A stretch of DNA of 64,000 bases from Calendula officinalis (Eukaryota; Streptophyta; Magnoliopsida; Asterales; Asteraceae), in NCBI GenBank assembly GCA_963853835.1, contig OY970835.1, forward strand, positions 10,035,501 through 10,099,500, written 5' to 3'. The notes beneath the pieces were generated by a model that had not been told where the DNA came from, did not search any database, and saw nothing but the letters and a program-made list of their open reading frames with translations. A program made the position numbers and the translations under genes. Below, in pieces: positions 32,674-45,775 of this stretch. Positions within the stretch are counted from its first letter, which is position 1; each line of letters opens with the position of its first letter.

Positions 32674-32898
32674 CTACAGTGGCCTTCTATATGGGCATGT
32701 AGGTAACAAACCCCATAAAAATAGCTTATGTAACCCAGGTATAGTTTTTGAAAAGAACTCTTTAATAGCGTCTCTTAGTAAAGAACACTCTGTCTTTACT
32801 TCTTGGGCAACTATGTTAGGTTTATCCCTTGCAGCACGATATTTGTGATAACGAATACGAGCATGGTAGAAAATATCAACTCCTATATTCGAAATCAT
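32674..32898 (-). CDS. Small ORF near the 3' LTR of A2, unknown
   Basis: 74 codons containing FYHARIRYHKYRAARDKP and FLWGLLPTCP. The same reading exists in element A (about 1,855-2,085, minus) but is broken there by one extra base. I do not recognise it. It could be a real small accessory ORF, a relic of a longer protein, or chance. Confidence 0.3.
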   Translation of the reverse strand: MISNIGVDIFYHARIRYHKYRAARDKPNIVAQEVKTECSLLRDAIKEFFSKTIPGLHKLFLWGLLPTCPYRRPL

Positions 32899-35107
32899 TT
32901 CATGACTTCTTGATTCAAGCTGTTGTGATAAACGACAAAGAACAAATCAGTTCGTTTGGGCATGGCCATGCACTTTCAAGTTATCATCATGTCAAAGGAC
33001 CTTTAAATATCTCTCCTAGGAATGAGGTGCAATTACCATCTTGTTATATTTCGATTCAAAAATACAAATTCCTTTGCACCCAGTAAAGCCTCGTATGACA
33101 ACCATATTTCAGAAGTGTCTAAGACGAACCAAAGTACATTAGTCATTGTATCCCAAATCAACTACCTCAGGCTTAAGGACATTCCTAGTGAATAATACTT
33201 TTGAACTTTTCAACCACGAAGTATTATCACGGTGGTCAATCCAATATTCGTCGAGCTCCAACAGAATATCACCGGCATTTGGTTTACACAAAAACTTGTG
33301 TAGCTATCTTCGAAGAACTTCGAATCTACCACCAAACATCGCGATGACGTTAACGTCCCATCAAGGATCCCACCAAGATGAGTAGTCACGGATTTATATC
33401 TTTCCGAATAAAGAAACTTTTATTCATGGATATTGTAAAACATACAAATTCTGAATAACAATGATACTAACTCATGTATTGTTCCTTACTGGACATAGAT
33501 ACTGATTATTACTGGATCATTACTTATTCTTTGCGTTTGAGTTGATTGCTCAATGACTTCTTAATTGTAACTTTTATCACTAATTACAATTAGTCATTTC
33601 TATTAAACTAAAGACATAAGACGAGTATTCACGAATACTATTACTTTTGTCTTTGCTAGATATTGTTCATGCAACAGTTAGAACATATTCTAGTCTTGCC
33701 TTTTTATATGATTCGGTAAACATAGGAGGATTGGAAAATTACTCCTTTAGTTTCTTGAATCTATAAAACTTGTCTTGTAACCGAAACTCTTTTAGCTACT
33801 TGATTTGTAGATACTCTTACTAGTTAAAGAAATTTCCTTAAATGATTAACTTGTTCACTGGAATGTGAACATCCTATTAGATATGCAACAATTAATCACA
33901 AGACTTGTGATCACGCTATTAGGCTTGCAATAATCTAATCAATGATCATTTATTTCTCTTAACTCTTTGGCTAATGACTTGGTAATTCCTTGTTGTTAAT
34001 GTTCTAACTAACTTACTATATTCATTAGTACCTCTAGTGAATGTGTTAGTCATAGCTCCCACTAAATTTTATGGAAATAAGCATTACTTAAACTACTACT
34101 TTTTACCTAGTCAAAACTTATAGTTTAACCCTTTAAGAATTTAATCAATCATCAAAGTCATCCTTTGGATTTGCGAATATCCAATATTCCTGATAAGGGA
34201 ATCATGACTTTCATTGACTAATGTATCTCACAAGTATAAGAAACTTGAAACGATACTTCCAATTCTTAAACATATTAGTATTCTTTTAAGAATCTCATTT
34301 AATGCCAAAGTCATTTCTTGGATTTCTCAAATATCCATTATTCCTATTAGGGAATTATGACTTGATTAAATATTGTATTTATTACAAGTATAAAAGACTT
34401 GTAATAATACCTATTAATTCTTAAATACTTTAATATAGTTTGTCCCTTTTAAGAGTTCATTTAATGTCTAAGTCATTTTACTTGGATTTTATGAATATCC
34501 AATTATTCCTATTAGGGAATCATGACTTCATTAAATTCCTTTATTACAAGTATAAAAGACTTGTAATAATACTCTTCAAAGTCTATCTTGATTATATTTA
34601 ATACAATCATACTACATTAATACTGACACTTTAAAACTTACTATTATAAGTAACCATTACTTAAGATGTTTTAAATAAGTTCAATGTACTTTGAACTTTA
34701 TGCTTTCCATAAAATCTCTTAAATAATTTAGAAGAAAAACTTCTAATTTCTAGTATCTAAGTATTGAGCTTCTAAGACATTATTTATCATACAACAATCA
34801 AACAAGTATAAAACATGAAATATAAAGTAAATCAAAACTTGACTTACAATCTAGCCATAAAACTTGACTAGTGTAATTATCACACATGCACGCACATAAT
34901 ATAATTCAACCATGGATTCTTATTAAAAAACAAAGAAAACTTGTTTTAACATAAAATAAAAATCATCCAACAAAATGGAAATTGATTTACTGAATCCACA
35001 AACAACTGAATTATAAGATCTTGGTGCTCGTGGGATCATCACCATCTCATGCTGGTCATCATCACTTTCCATCTCCTCCTGCAATAAATGATTGCAAAAG
35101 TTAGATT
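32899..35107 (-). other. A2 internal non-coding region
   Basis: Colinear with 2,085-4,290 of element A, including the ~155-bp structured repeats at about 34,135-34,600. No pol motif. Plus-strand frames at 32,829-33,086 and 33,146-33,385 mirror those in A and are judged shadows. Confidence 0.65.
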
Positions 35108-35117
35108 GGCTACAAAG

Positions 35118-35507
35118 ACTGATTGACCACTTGGGTCAACCTGCTAGATCACTTGGTTCGAACCATACTGACCAAGAACATGAACTTGTTCTTGACCGGT
35201 TAAACCATCTAGCTAATTTAATCCCTAAAAGCGGAAGTGGGATTAAACTTAATCCTTAAACCCTAAAGGATTGGGATCTTGGAAATCTAGATTAGATTAA
35301 CAACGAAGAAATCTTGTACGAAAAACCCGAACACACACACACACTTGTGTGTGTTCGTCGACCATCAACCAAAGAACCCTAGGGTTCTTTGGTCGAAATC
35401 GTTCAAGAGGAGAAGAAGGGAAAAAGGGTTTCCCAAATTATACCTTGTTGTTTGCTTAAGAAAGTCCACTGATGATGAAGAAGGGAAAAAGGGTTTCCCA
35501 AAACATA
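35118..35507 (-). repeat. Element A2 LTR fragment (5' side)
   Basis: Matches 31,500-31,860; breaks off at CCCAAAACATA, after which D gag resumes. Confidence 0.85.
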
Positions 35508-36542
35508 CTTCCTGACAGCTTACGATTTGAACTTGCATACCTTTGATTTCCCTGCCCCTTCTTACTTTGTTGGGAACCCGATTGTGTAGACTTAAACTTT
35601 TGATACCCCGTTCTTTCCTTGTTCACCCAATCGGAGGTATTCATATCACCTTCAGGTGCCTTTGCAAACTCAAAGGCTTCTGACAAATTTGGTGCAAGTC
35701 TAGCCACACCTCGGTATTCAGGACGTAAAGCTTGAATAAAATGTTTTATTCTAGAAGGCTCATCTGGCACTCATTGTTGTACAATCCTCAACTTCTCATT
35801 AAAGTGCTCGATCAAATCATCCACCGACATCCTTTCCGTCATCCGCAAATTTAAGAACTCCGATTGAATTCTATCCATCTCAAATGAGTTAACGCTTGCA
35901 CACTTGATCTCTAAATTGATCCCACGTTATAATGTTTATTGTTTCCTTTGGTAGACGTTCGACCAAAGTATCCCACCAATTCATAGCACCACCGGTCAAT
36001 TTGCGGGTAGCATACATCACCATAAATTTATGTTCACAGCCACACACATCCAAGGTTCTATCCATCTCCCTTTAACCAATGCATCGTAACATTAGGATCT
36101 CTACTACCACTGAACTCAGGAGATTTGCAATCAAGAAACTGTTTAAAAGTACAAGATAGTTTCATGAATTGGTACGGTTGGTTCGGGAATTGATATTGTG
36201 GTATACCTTGACTAGGATTAACATAAAAGTATTGTGGTTGTGACATCATGGGTTGAGGTTCCGATGAGGTTGACATATATGGAGCTGTCATGGTAAAGGC
36301 CGGGGTTGTGGGAAATTGCATTGTCAGGGCGGATAATGTAGGGTTGGACATGGGAGGGAAATTTTGTGTTTGGGTATTTTGGTTTTGGTTCATACCATCG
36401 ACAATACTTTGAAGATGCTCTAGTCGGCTTTCCATTCTCAAAATATAATCTTCCCTTTACGCATTTACATCCCTAGATGTACCAATGACTTCCGGTTCGG
36501 GTCCGTTGGGGTTATCAACATGTTGGGATCACTTTCGGCCAT
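35508..36542 (-). pseudogene. Gypsy gag, N-terminal part (element D)
   Basis: ATG at 36,542 opens MAESDPNMLI; a frameshift and stops follow. Readable pieces: MQFPTTPAFTMTAPY and a Q/P/Y-rich spacer, then CKSPEFSGSRDPNVTMHWL (about 36,060-36,130), a typical gypsy gag entry, and FIQALRPEYRGVARLAPN with AFEFAKAPE (about 35,640-35,760), the end of the gag core. The protein then breaks at element A2 just before its zinc knuckle. Confidence 0.82.
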
Positions 36543-36722
36543 TATCTGTAACAAACACAACATCTCACGAACTGTTAGTTTAAACCGTTAGTACCTACCA
36601 TACTAACTCCTATTAAACCACAATTCATATTCACTAACTAATCCCCACCACTTAAGGAAGTTTGACCAACTCGAGCCAAGATTTGGGAATGGTACACCTA
36701 AATGTGCAACCATCGCCAACCC

Positions 36723-36740
36723 GAGGCTCTGATACCAAAT
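36723..36740 (-). other. Element D primer-binding site
   Basis: Minus strand ATTTGGTATCAGAGCCTC directly after the 5' LTR; initiator tRNA-Met type. Confidence 0.88.
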
Positions 36741-39123
36741 TGTAACACCACAATCTTAGACCCATTTTTTTTAAATATGCATACGGAAACAATTTAAGAA
36801 ATACCATAAATCCTAATTATTACACATCATAAAAAAACATTTACATATTAACCAAATATATAAAACATTTAAAGGTGTTACTGAAAACGGGCTCGACTCG
36901 GTATACAAAATCAGAGTACGGTCAGACTTCCAAAACCCGACTCTAGTCAAGCTAAATCCACAACCTGAAAAGAGTCAACAAATGAGGGATTACCACAAAG
37001 CTAAGTCAATAGAAATAACTATCAATTTGCATAACCACAACAAATTAGAAATAAAGAGAAATAAATCTGGAAACCCGTCCAAACTTCCACAAGCAATTGG
37101 ACGTTATGAGAGTATCAGCGGTCTGGCGCAGAACCTACAACTGTTGTTGCCCGAACAACAGTTTACCGATGGCTACTTTACTATTGGCACGGTAGTCCCC
37201 CTTGACGGAACACATTCATAGGAGTCCAAGCACCCCATCCAATAGTAACGAAGCCTAGCCAAAACCCACTATAGCTAACCTCTAGAAAACATGTGCACAT
37301 ACTACCATTAACAAACCCACAATTAATGGTACCACTGGAAAATTATTAAAAATCAAGAAAAAAATGAATTTTCCCAAAACAAGCCAAGATAGCGCCGCTA
37401 TTCGAGATATCGTCGCTATCTTCCAAAAGATAGCGTCGCTATATAAAGATAGCGTCGCTATCCCCTAAAAAATAGCGTCCCTATCTCAAGTCCAAACGCT
37501 ATTTCGGGTTTCTGTACAATTTTCCAAAACGTTAACAAGATAGCGTCGCTATCTCCCCCAGACAGACAAAAAATCCTACAAATTCTCTTATGAACTCCAC
37601 CATTTCAACCTTTTTGTACATTACTCAAAGAAGAAGGTTAAATCAACTCACCTTAGCTTCCTTTTATTACCGAGCTCAGTAATCTTATATCACTGAGGCT
37701 CCTTCCCTTTTCCTGTACAAAAAGAACACCGAATTAGTCACCCGCAATCACCAAATTTTGTTACAAGTAACATAAGTTAAAGATCTTATCATTATACCAC
37801 AACTTACAACTAATTACTTGCATTCCCACATATAGCAATTAGCAAGTTTAGAATTTCATTAAGTCAATTCATTATGTATTTTAACCAAATTACACCTTAG
37901 GCCCAAATGGGTCAACAACAAGGATAATGAATCAGACATGTACAGAACACCTTCCAATGAGTTATTCAATTTGTTCAACATCAAATTTACATAACTAACA
38001 AGTTACTTGCATCCGCATGCAAGTTTAACCAACTTTGACTTTATTTGAGTCAAATTGCACAATTTAACAACCAAACGGGTCAAGACCCGAAACAAACATA
38101 ATCAAGTTTATAATCACACAACTAAGACATTGTTAAAATGAAATTGGTAATTAAAGTTTGCAAGCCATACAAGACTAAAGTCAACTTCCAGGTTTGACCA
38201 AAGTAAACAATTCTTGGATTAAGCTACTTCACTACCAAATTCCATCCTAGCCAAACACTACTAACATTTATGCATCTTCATAACAAGTTACTAGTAATCT
38301 TTATAACCAACAATTATCAATCTAATATGCATAATTATCCAAACAAGACATCAAGAACATCAAGATTCACATTTCACCAAATTAGGGAAGAACTCCATCT
38401 TTTTCCCAAGAACACCATTGATGGAGCTTATGAAAGCTTCACCAATGAGCTATAACTAACAACAATCCATACAATACTTGCAAGAACTCATATAATCACC
38501 AATTCATCTAACAATTTTGGATTTCCAACAAGAACTTCATAAAAACCCATTAACTCAAGAACCCTAGTTCATCCCTACATCAAGAACATGAAACCCTAGC
38601 TAAGGAAGAAGAGATCTTACTTAATATAGCTTCTAGATTCCGAAAATCACAAAGAGTAGGCAAGATCTTCAAGTATTAAGCATCAATTTTGGGAGAACAA
38701 GCTTCAACTATGAGAGTGTGTGTGTGTGTTGTGTTGTGTCGTGTACGGGCAAGGTGAAGGAATGGAAAGACCAAAAATGACACCTTCCCCACACAAGGAC
38801 ACGTACCCCCTCCCCATCACAGTCTAATTTCATTTAAACACAGAACAGATAATAGGTTCACATATAATTAATTTAGACCTAACTAAATCCAAATTTAACA
38901 ACGAAGATATTTTTAGAACCCCGGTTCAGAAGTGAACCTAAATATGTAAAAATCATTTTTATATTTAAATATCTCAGTTTTACTAATTTTTAACCCCATG
39001 GTTAAAAGTACAATTAATTCAAATAAATCAAATAAAATTATATAAAATAATAAAATAATAAACAATAAGATATTACTTACCAAAACTAATAAAATATTCT
39101 AGGTCGGGTCTCGGGATGTTACA
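36741..39123 (-). repeat. Element D 5' LTR
   Basis: 2,383 bp; minus strand TGTAACATCCCGAGAC...GGTGTTACA. Contains a (GT)n run at 38,711-38,740 and, at 37,388-37,553, a second cluster of GATAGCG palindromes. Confidence 0.9.
37388..37553. repeat. Cluster of GATAGCG palindromes in the D 5' LTR
   Basis: Perfect GATAGCGTCGCTATC at 37,448 and 37,539; variants at 37,388 (GCCGCTATT), 37,406 (GATATCGTCGCTATC) and 37,429 (ending CTATA). Number and exact form differ from the other LTR, so the array is changing. Confidence 0.9.
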
Positions 39124-40709
39124 GCCATGATGGAAATATTTTGCAATCTATGAAAGGCCCTCCAGCCTTGATTTTTGGATTAAGACTCAAAGTCAAAACC
39201 TTCAATTGTAAGTAAACTTTTTTGTTCCTCTAAAAGATTACATATTTTTATTATCATAACGAAAAGGCTGGATATTGAATTAACAAAAAAAAAATAAAAA
39301 AATTTGTCATGTAGCTATATCCTTAACTACAACATCAACTACTTTGTTAGTCAACCCACCGGTTCCCGAAGAGCTGCAACTACGTACCTGGTATGTTTAC
39401 TATAAGATTACAATTTACGTTTTTTACTTGATAAAATTACTCTCTTTTAGTTGTACATATATTAACCTATGTATTTAAAAAACAGGTATAACAATAATCG
39501 GAGGGAAATACAAGTTTTACTTTCGACAACAAACTACCGAATAAATGATCTCCTTCTCCCGTATCCAATTAATGAAAAAATAAATCCCATCATTTCAGTT
39601 TGTGAACATTTCCACATTGTAAGTGAATACAACATTTAACGTATACATTTCTTTACTGTAACATTTAATATGTACAATTTTTCACATGTATTACTTGTTT
39701 TTAAAAACAGGTCAGAACTGCTTGAATAGCAGGAACACTTACTCTTCCTACACAAGAACGACAGATATCTTACACCGCTTGTGCAAATTGTTCGAAACCT
39801 TTAGAAGCTGATACCAGTTGGGTCATCACATGTCCTTCATGTCACGTTAGTTCGGAAGTGCAACTTATGTGAGTAAACTACTTCTTTACTTATTTATTGA
39901 GAAACTTTAAATGAGATTATAGTTTTTTCAATTAAAAAATATTCAACTTCTTTTAAAGCAACATTTAGTTACAAACAATTCATGACGTTCATGTTAACAT
40001 TAAAAGCACTTTAAAAGATTGTTAACATTCATGTTAAATATTTAGCTAATGAAAGAAAGTACTTAAATATTTAATTGGTATAAAAATATTTTAATATTTT
40101 AACATTATTTAACATGAATGACCATTTAGTTAATACACTCATTGAATATCAGTAATACTGATTTACTGAATGTTATGTTAACATGAATAATTAATGTTAC
40201 AAGACTGTCGAATCTTCATCAGGTCAAGGTTGATAGTTCTGATTAGTGATGAGAATGGAACCTTGAAAGCTAACTTACCCACTCGATGTTGAAAAGTTTA
40301 TACGTTTCTCGCCAAACGATGTAAATATTTGCGAGGAAAATGTACATATACACGTAACATACATATTACCATATTTTTAGGCATATTTGTTTTCCACATT
40401 ATAACAATATAATTTCACTTTGCTAATATATATTAGGGTCAAGATCTATGTGATACAATTGTGGAGGAAATTAAGTCGGTTCCAGTTGTCGCTTTTATCC
40501 GTTCGTATGAAGTGTTGTTTCAGGGGACCAAGGATTTGAAAATCAACATCATAAAGTCATACAAACCAACTGATGTTGATAGTGAAAGCTCCCAATCAAA
40601 AGTTACACAAGCAATCCCAGAAGTTCCACAAGCAATCCTCGTTGCTAAAAAGGTGAAGAAAGCCGATGTTCCCGATGGTGATCCGAGGCCTTCAAAAAAA
40701 GAAAAGTAG
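39124..40709 (+). pseudogene. RPA70-like ssDNA-binding protein, 3' half, Helitron-associated
   Basis: Continues the exon broken by D: DGNILQSMKGPPALIFGLRL. Exons are bounded by recognisable GT..AG introns: TTLLVNPPVPEELQLR (39,310-39,390), NNRREIQVLLSTTNYRINDLL (39,490-39,615), then the C-terminal zinc domain ISYTACANCSKPLE...WVITCPSCHVSSEV (39,712-39,868), with CxxC pairs as in RPA70. After another intron RLIVLISDENGTLKA (40,222-40,290), a frameshift, EKFIRFSPNDVNICEEN, and a last exon from 40,439 with VLFQGTKDLKINIIKSYKP to a TAG at 40,707. A TGA in the zinc exon and the frameshift add to the damage. RPA-like proteins bind ssDNA and are thought to assist Helitron replication. Confidence 0.78.
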
Positions 40710-41708
40710 AAGTTGTTTATGAAAAGTTCCAATAGTTTGGTTAACAATCTTTTGTGAATAAATGATATAGATCTATTCGTTATGTGGACATGAAGAATGT
40801 ACTCCCCAGCTTGTCTTTTGATGGTCCATTTTCTACTGAATAGATCTAGAAGATCCACTGTAAATATATGCTTTAGTTTCTTATGTGATGTTCATAACTA
40901 GCATTCTGATTGTCAGTTGAAATATAATTATGGTTGTGATGCATACAAGTATTATAAAAATACTTTGTCTAAAGATTTCAGTAATTTGAGAATCAGAGAA
41001 GCTTTATACAAATTAATATTTAATATTCAACTTGAAACTATAACATATATACAGGTGGTTTATAATTGTTAAACATACACATGCTTATCAATTCAGATGT
41101 TTTGCATGCGTCTTGCATATAATATTTACTGAAATATGTGAGAAATTTGTTAACTTTGAATTTAAGTGTATTAAAATCATACGATATTTTGCAAAGTATT
41201 GTGTAGGGGTATCGCATATAACATTTACCGAAATTTATTACTAATTTGTTAAACTTGAATTTAAGTGTATTAATATTATAGGATATTTTGCAATGCATTG
41301 TGCAGGGATCGCTAGTTGTGCCATGGTTCGTCCTCTTTCAGCTATGTCCTCTTAATGAGAAGAGATTCACTCATCAACTGAATGATGTCAATGACATAAG
41401 GTTAGTATTCATTTAATTAGCTCACTGATACAAACACATTTCCGAAATTGATACTCACTAATCGAATTATTTTTTTTTTATTTATCTATGGAACTACGGA
41501 AAACGGGTACATAAATGATACTCGGTTATCCTTCTTTTATATATATTTTGTGAGAAAAAGTTTTCAAATAAACGTGCAAATCGTGAGCCCAGGTTTACAG
41601 ATAACATTTGCAAAGATAGGAATTTTGATTCTGAAATGTTTAAACTAGCATGGAAAGAACTTCAACCAATATTGGAGACATCGCGGTTCAAAGTTATAAC
41701 CTAATTGA
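40710..41708 (+). other. Spacer between RPA-like and Rep/helicase genes
   Basis: No clear gene. Contains an adjacent duplication of about 99 bp (units 41,112-41,210 and 41,211-41,308). A short stretch at 41,305-41,400 (GTGCCATGGTTCG...) could be an exon, but nothing supports it. Confidence 0.45.
41112..41308. repeat. Tandem duplication of about 99 bp
   Basis: Both units run GCATATAA(T/C)ATTTAC...AATTTAAGTGTATTAA...GATATTTTGCAA; roughly 80 percent identical. Confidence 0.7.
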
Positions 41709-43279
41709 ATGATCTTGAAGAGAAACAAGAATTTATCGACTCATAGGTTTCTCCTTATAAATATTCAAATAATGGCTACATGGAAAGGGAAAAAAAGTTC
41801 TTGTGAGATGTCAGCAGGAATTTCAACATCTGAAAATAAAAAGGCATATAGAAGACGCGCTATCTTAAGATGGAAAGACAAAAGAATTAAAAAGAATGGT
41901 CAATATAAAAGACAAGACATTTCAAGATACGGAAACAGTATAGGCAACCATAAAGTTACTTGTAATGCAACAGGTCGAGATTTATTACAACAGGTTCCTT
42001 TCGTGGCTGACATTCTCCCTTATGTTCCTAATTGTCCCCATTGCTCAGAAACAAGTGGTTTTTGTTGCTTAGATGGCCGTGTAGTTCTATCGAATAACGA
42101 ACTTCCAATTGTCATGACACAACTTTTAACTTCAATGTCCGAAGAAGCATGGAATTTTAGGACATATAATAATCATTTTGCTTTTACTTCTTTAGGCGTT
42201 ACATCAGATTTGAACTTTAACAAAAGAGATAGTGGGATTTATACTTTTAGAGTCCAAGGTCTGGTATACCATTTCATAAATGACTTACGTCCACAAACAA
42301 TTCGTGCTAAAAATTTGCAAATAGTTTTATGATATTGAAAATGAAATAGAAAATCGTTTGGCGGTTTGTCCACGAATATCCAAATCATTGATTGAAAAGT
42401 GTATAAACTATCTTCAACATAATCCATATGTGTTCTTTTTTAGAAATTTGTGAGATATTGCAGACTTAGAAAATTATAATATTGTCCTTAGTACTATTTG
42501 CAGTCAGGATCAAATAGTATATAACAAACCTGATGTGTCACAAGTGGCAGCTATTTGGCTTGATGGTGAAGAGAATGGAGAATATGGTCCAATAGATATT
42601 GAACATAAAACACATAGTTGTGAGTCGAAGAGTATTCGATATTTTTATGGGTGTTATGATGCTCTTCAGTACTCGTTATTGTTTCCTTTTGGGGAGTTAG
42701 GTTGGCATCAAGGTATTTTTAAAACAAAACAAAATTGGAGTTCATAGAAGACACTCCTCAGTTTCTGCAGCAGCAAACCTAATTTCTCCTAGAAGTATAG
42801 CAAATGTTGACATTTTGCTATATTTGGAAGAAAATGGTACGTAAAAAACTTTTATTCTTTATATTTTCAGTCTTCTTGTTTTTAATTTATTTTATTACAG
42901 TGATGGGCAAAAATGCAGAAAATTTTAGGTTTGTTTCCGTTAGAGAATATTATGCTTACAAACTTCAAATTAGACCAAATGACAAATCATGTTTATTATA
43001 TTTTGGGAGATTATTACAACAATACATAGTTGATATGTCAAGTTAGAGACACAACGATTAGATTTTTATAGAACCTTGCAAGATGATATACGACAAGATT
43101 TCTTCAAGGAGTTGTGGATGCTATAGCAAGTGGTGAAACTGAAGGATCAAGTATTGGTAAACGAATTGTATTACCTTCCAGTTTTATCGATAACATGCAA
43201 TCCTAATTGGCCTGAAATAAAGGAAAATCTAAAGCCTCACGAAGAGGCACAAAATAGGCTAGATTTGGTTGTTAGAGTC
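41709..43279 (+). pseudogene. Helitron Rep/helicase, N-terminal part
   Basis: First exon 41,709-42,332, likely start the ATG at 41,772 (MATWKGKKS). It has the cysteine motif CPHCSETSGFCC and AFTSLGVTSD, GIYTFRVQGLVYHFINDL, a hallmark of plant Helitron helicase-like N domains. A frameshift follows; SQVAAIWLDGEENG and YFYGCYDALQYSLLFPFGE are open at 42,535-42,747. After a probable intron (about 42,837-42,899) come SVREYYAYKLQIRPNDKS, GRLLQQYIVDM, then shifted ETQRLDFYRTLQDD and GKRIVLPSSFI. A deletion removes the segment up to CNPNWPEIKENLKP at about 43,195. Solo LTR E interrupts it at VVRV. Rep nicks and rejoins DNA ends in rolling-circle transposition. Confidence 0.88.
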
Positions 43280-45775
43280 TGTAAGGACCGGGTCAACTTT
43301 TCCGCCAATCATAAACTAACAACAATCCAATAACTATCTAATTACAACTAACCATTCGTAACCCGATAGCGACTATACAAAAGACAACAAATGAGCCAAG
43401 ATCTCACTACTAATAATTTCTATGGATACAAACCAACAAACTATTAATCACAAAATAAAGCTACTCAACTCCCGCATACCTAAGTATATACCAAAAGTAG
43501 ATCTTCTAAGCCTCTGATCAACTTCAAGATCCTATATGCTTTCCCTTATCTTTTCCTGTCAAAATGTTTGTCAACTAAACGGGTAAGCTACAACGAGCTT
43601 AGTGAGTTCATAAAGCACAAAATAATACTAGCATTATATACAAAACAAGGAATAATAACATATAAATGGTATAAAGCTATTCAAGTATTCATATTATAGC
43701 AATTACACATCAATACATAACTGACCGAGAAGCTTTACAACTTAACGTGAGATTTACCGAGAATTCGTCATAGCCGAGTATCAACAACTATGGGATCAAC
43801 AAGAATTACTGAATGACTGACATTGAGAATACAACTATGTCGCAAGAATCAACAAGAGTTTGCTAGATAATAAACACAATCGAGAACCAATCACCGAATC
43901 AACACTCCTCGAGAATCATCACGTAACCACCAGAACCGATAGACAATACCACATCATGAATCAATGAGATCTCAATACCATCCAAACAAATCAAAGTGCG
44001 TCATTCCCCCTTAGGCCATTAGGGAATGAGGCCGATGAAGGTGATCAAGGCACCCCTAACCGAGTCCATGATCCAGCTTCACCACCACGGTCCATACCAC
44101 TCCTCCGCCAGGTACTCCCGCGTCCACCGCTCAACATATTACACAAATTAATACTCAAGCCGCCGTGGGTCCTCACGAAACGAAATCATCTCTCAAGGAA
44201 TTCGTACGGGTAACTCATATTCGATATCAAATGAAACAATAACAACGATAACTCCACGAGACCGGAACAAGAGGATTATCACAAACCGAATCAATAAAAA
44301 TGAATCTCATACTAGGGCAATCCAACCGAGACGCAACACAAGGAATTTATACGACATGAATCGATATCATGGGAGACACCACAAGGATATTCCATCAATC
44401 AAGACATCTATCAAAAGATTATACACAAAGCATACCACAAATAATCACTATATTCTTACAAATCAATACACATAGCAAGAGTTTATCAATGATTCAAACT
44501 TCATTTAATCATATTACAGTTAAATCACTAGAATTACCAATTCAATGTTCTAAGCATCGCATATGTGATAACAATAAACCAAATAACAATTAAACACATA
44601 GCATTTAGATATATAACTACTAGTATACAGTAGTACATAGATGAACTCAACCTGGCGTAGATGTAGACGGACAAAACTCCAACCTTCCAAAACTTTGATC
44701 TTGCATTCCGGATTCCAAAACTAGATACAACACATACAACCAAGTGTTATAATTCCAACATATACAATGTTCCCAAAATCACAGCCCATTCTATAACTTT
44801 ATTTTCTTAAAACTCAAATAAACTAAGTCACGGGTCAAAATCCGTCAATGTACAACACATGCATGTATGCACAAAACCCGTATATGCTTCTTTTCATTTC
44901 TAACATGAACATGCATATATTTTCAACACAATCTAGCCTTCATATCATCATTAAAAACCTTAAATCAGTTTATAAGTCTAAACTCCCAACTTGATTTCAT
45001 GGTTCATGAGGCTTACCCATAAGTGGGTTCATCACCTTCACCAAATCACCCATTTCTACCATGATTTCTACTCATATATATGATAAGGGAGATGAGTTAC
45101 CTTTAAATCTTTACATGCATGTAAAAACCCCTTTGATTTGAGCTTAAAATCGTTCACACACAGTAGAACACCAAGAACACCCACACTTAATGAAAGAGAG
45201 AGTTTTTAGGCTGATTGCATGTATTCTGTTCTGTAAATGGTGCGGCAGAGGGTCTAAATGACCTCTGATCTGCATGCAATTTTAACACCACTTGCATACA
45301 TCTCTTAGGGACACCGTGTCAAAATTTCAGCCCCAGGGACCCACACACGCGCCCTCACTGGCTCTAACGGTGGGGGTGTCCGCCGGTTAAATACTTAACA
45401 GCACTAACAGAAATTTTCATCCATTTTTCAAACGCCCGTAACTTCTTCATACGAACTCCGTTTTTAACGTTCTTTATATCGTTGGAAACCTCATAACGAG
45501 TACTACAACTCCATTTAGATTATATTCATAAATTCACAACTTTATTCTAGGATACTTGTTCCCAAAGTTGACGCTTCGAAAATGGGTGTTACAGATGTTA
45601 TATTATTTGCTCACACATGTTTTTCTTAATCATTGTATACTTATCATATTACCACCATATTTGCACAAAACACGAATAAAGCATGGCAAACATGTTTTGA
45701 GCATTTAATACACATAATCCAAGTTACTTACGTGTAAATATATATTTTAGACGAAACAAAAACTCGTATGTTACA
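43280..45775. mobile_element. Solo LTR E, about 2.5 kb
   Basis: TGTAAGGACCGGG...CGTATGTTACA, flanked by exact 5-bp duplications GAGTC (43,275-43,279 and 45,776-45,780). Removing it joins VVRV to FHAKLVKL in the Helitron frame. No gag/pol inside; the longest frames are under 75 codons. It is the product of recombination between the two LTRs of a gypsy-type element. Orientation cannot be fixed. Length and the T-G-T-A-A start resemble the D LTR, but the sequences are not close. Confidence 0.9.

Larger units (their letters stand above)
31487..35507 (-). mobile_element. Element A2: rearranged relative of element A nested in D gag
   Basis: Left LTR 31,487-32,627, internal region 32,628-35,107 colinear with 1,816-4,290 of A, then a jump to an LTR fragment (35,118-35,507). 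Gag, leader and primer site are deleted. The right fragment ends mid-LTR with a short local duplication (GAAGGGAAAAAGGGTTTCCC at about 35,413 and 35,480). TTCC occurs at both junctions, a possible remnant of a target duplication. It splits the D gag. Confidence 0.85.
27669..39123 (-). mobile_element. Element D: gypsy LTR retrotransposon, Tekay/Del-like, degenerate
   Basis: 11,455 bp on the minus strand, inserted in an RPA exon. Flanks ACCAT (27,664-27,668) and GCCAT (39,124-39,128) are the target duplication with one change; removing the element joins NDH to DGNILQSM in frame. 5' LTR 36,741-39,123, primer site, gag, protease, RT, RNase H, integrase, then a truncated 3' LTR (27,669-28,548). 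PR-RT-RH-IN order is gypsy. The integrase wording and 2.4-kb LTR suggest Tekay/Del. Disabled by stops, frameshifts, nested element A2 and loss of the start of the 3' LTR. Confidence 0.92.

Noticed and set aside
45594..45598. First GTTACA (45,588-45,593) as the end of solo LTR E
   Set aside because: The following bases GATGT do not match GAGTC; the later end at 45,775 gives an exact TSD and restores the Helitron frame.
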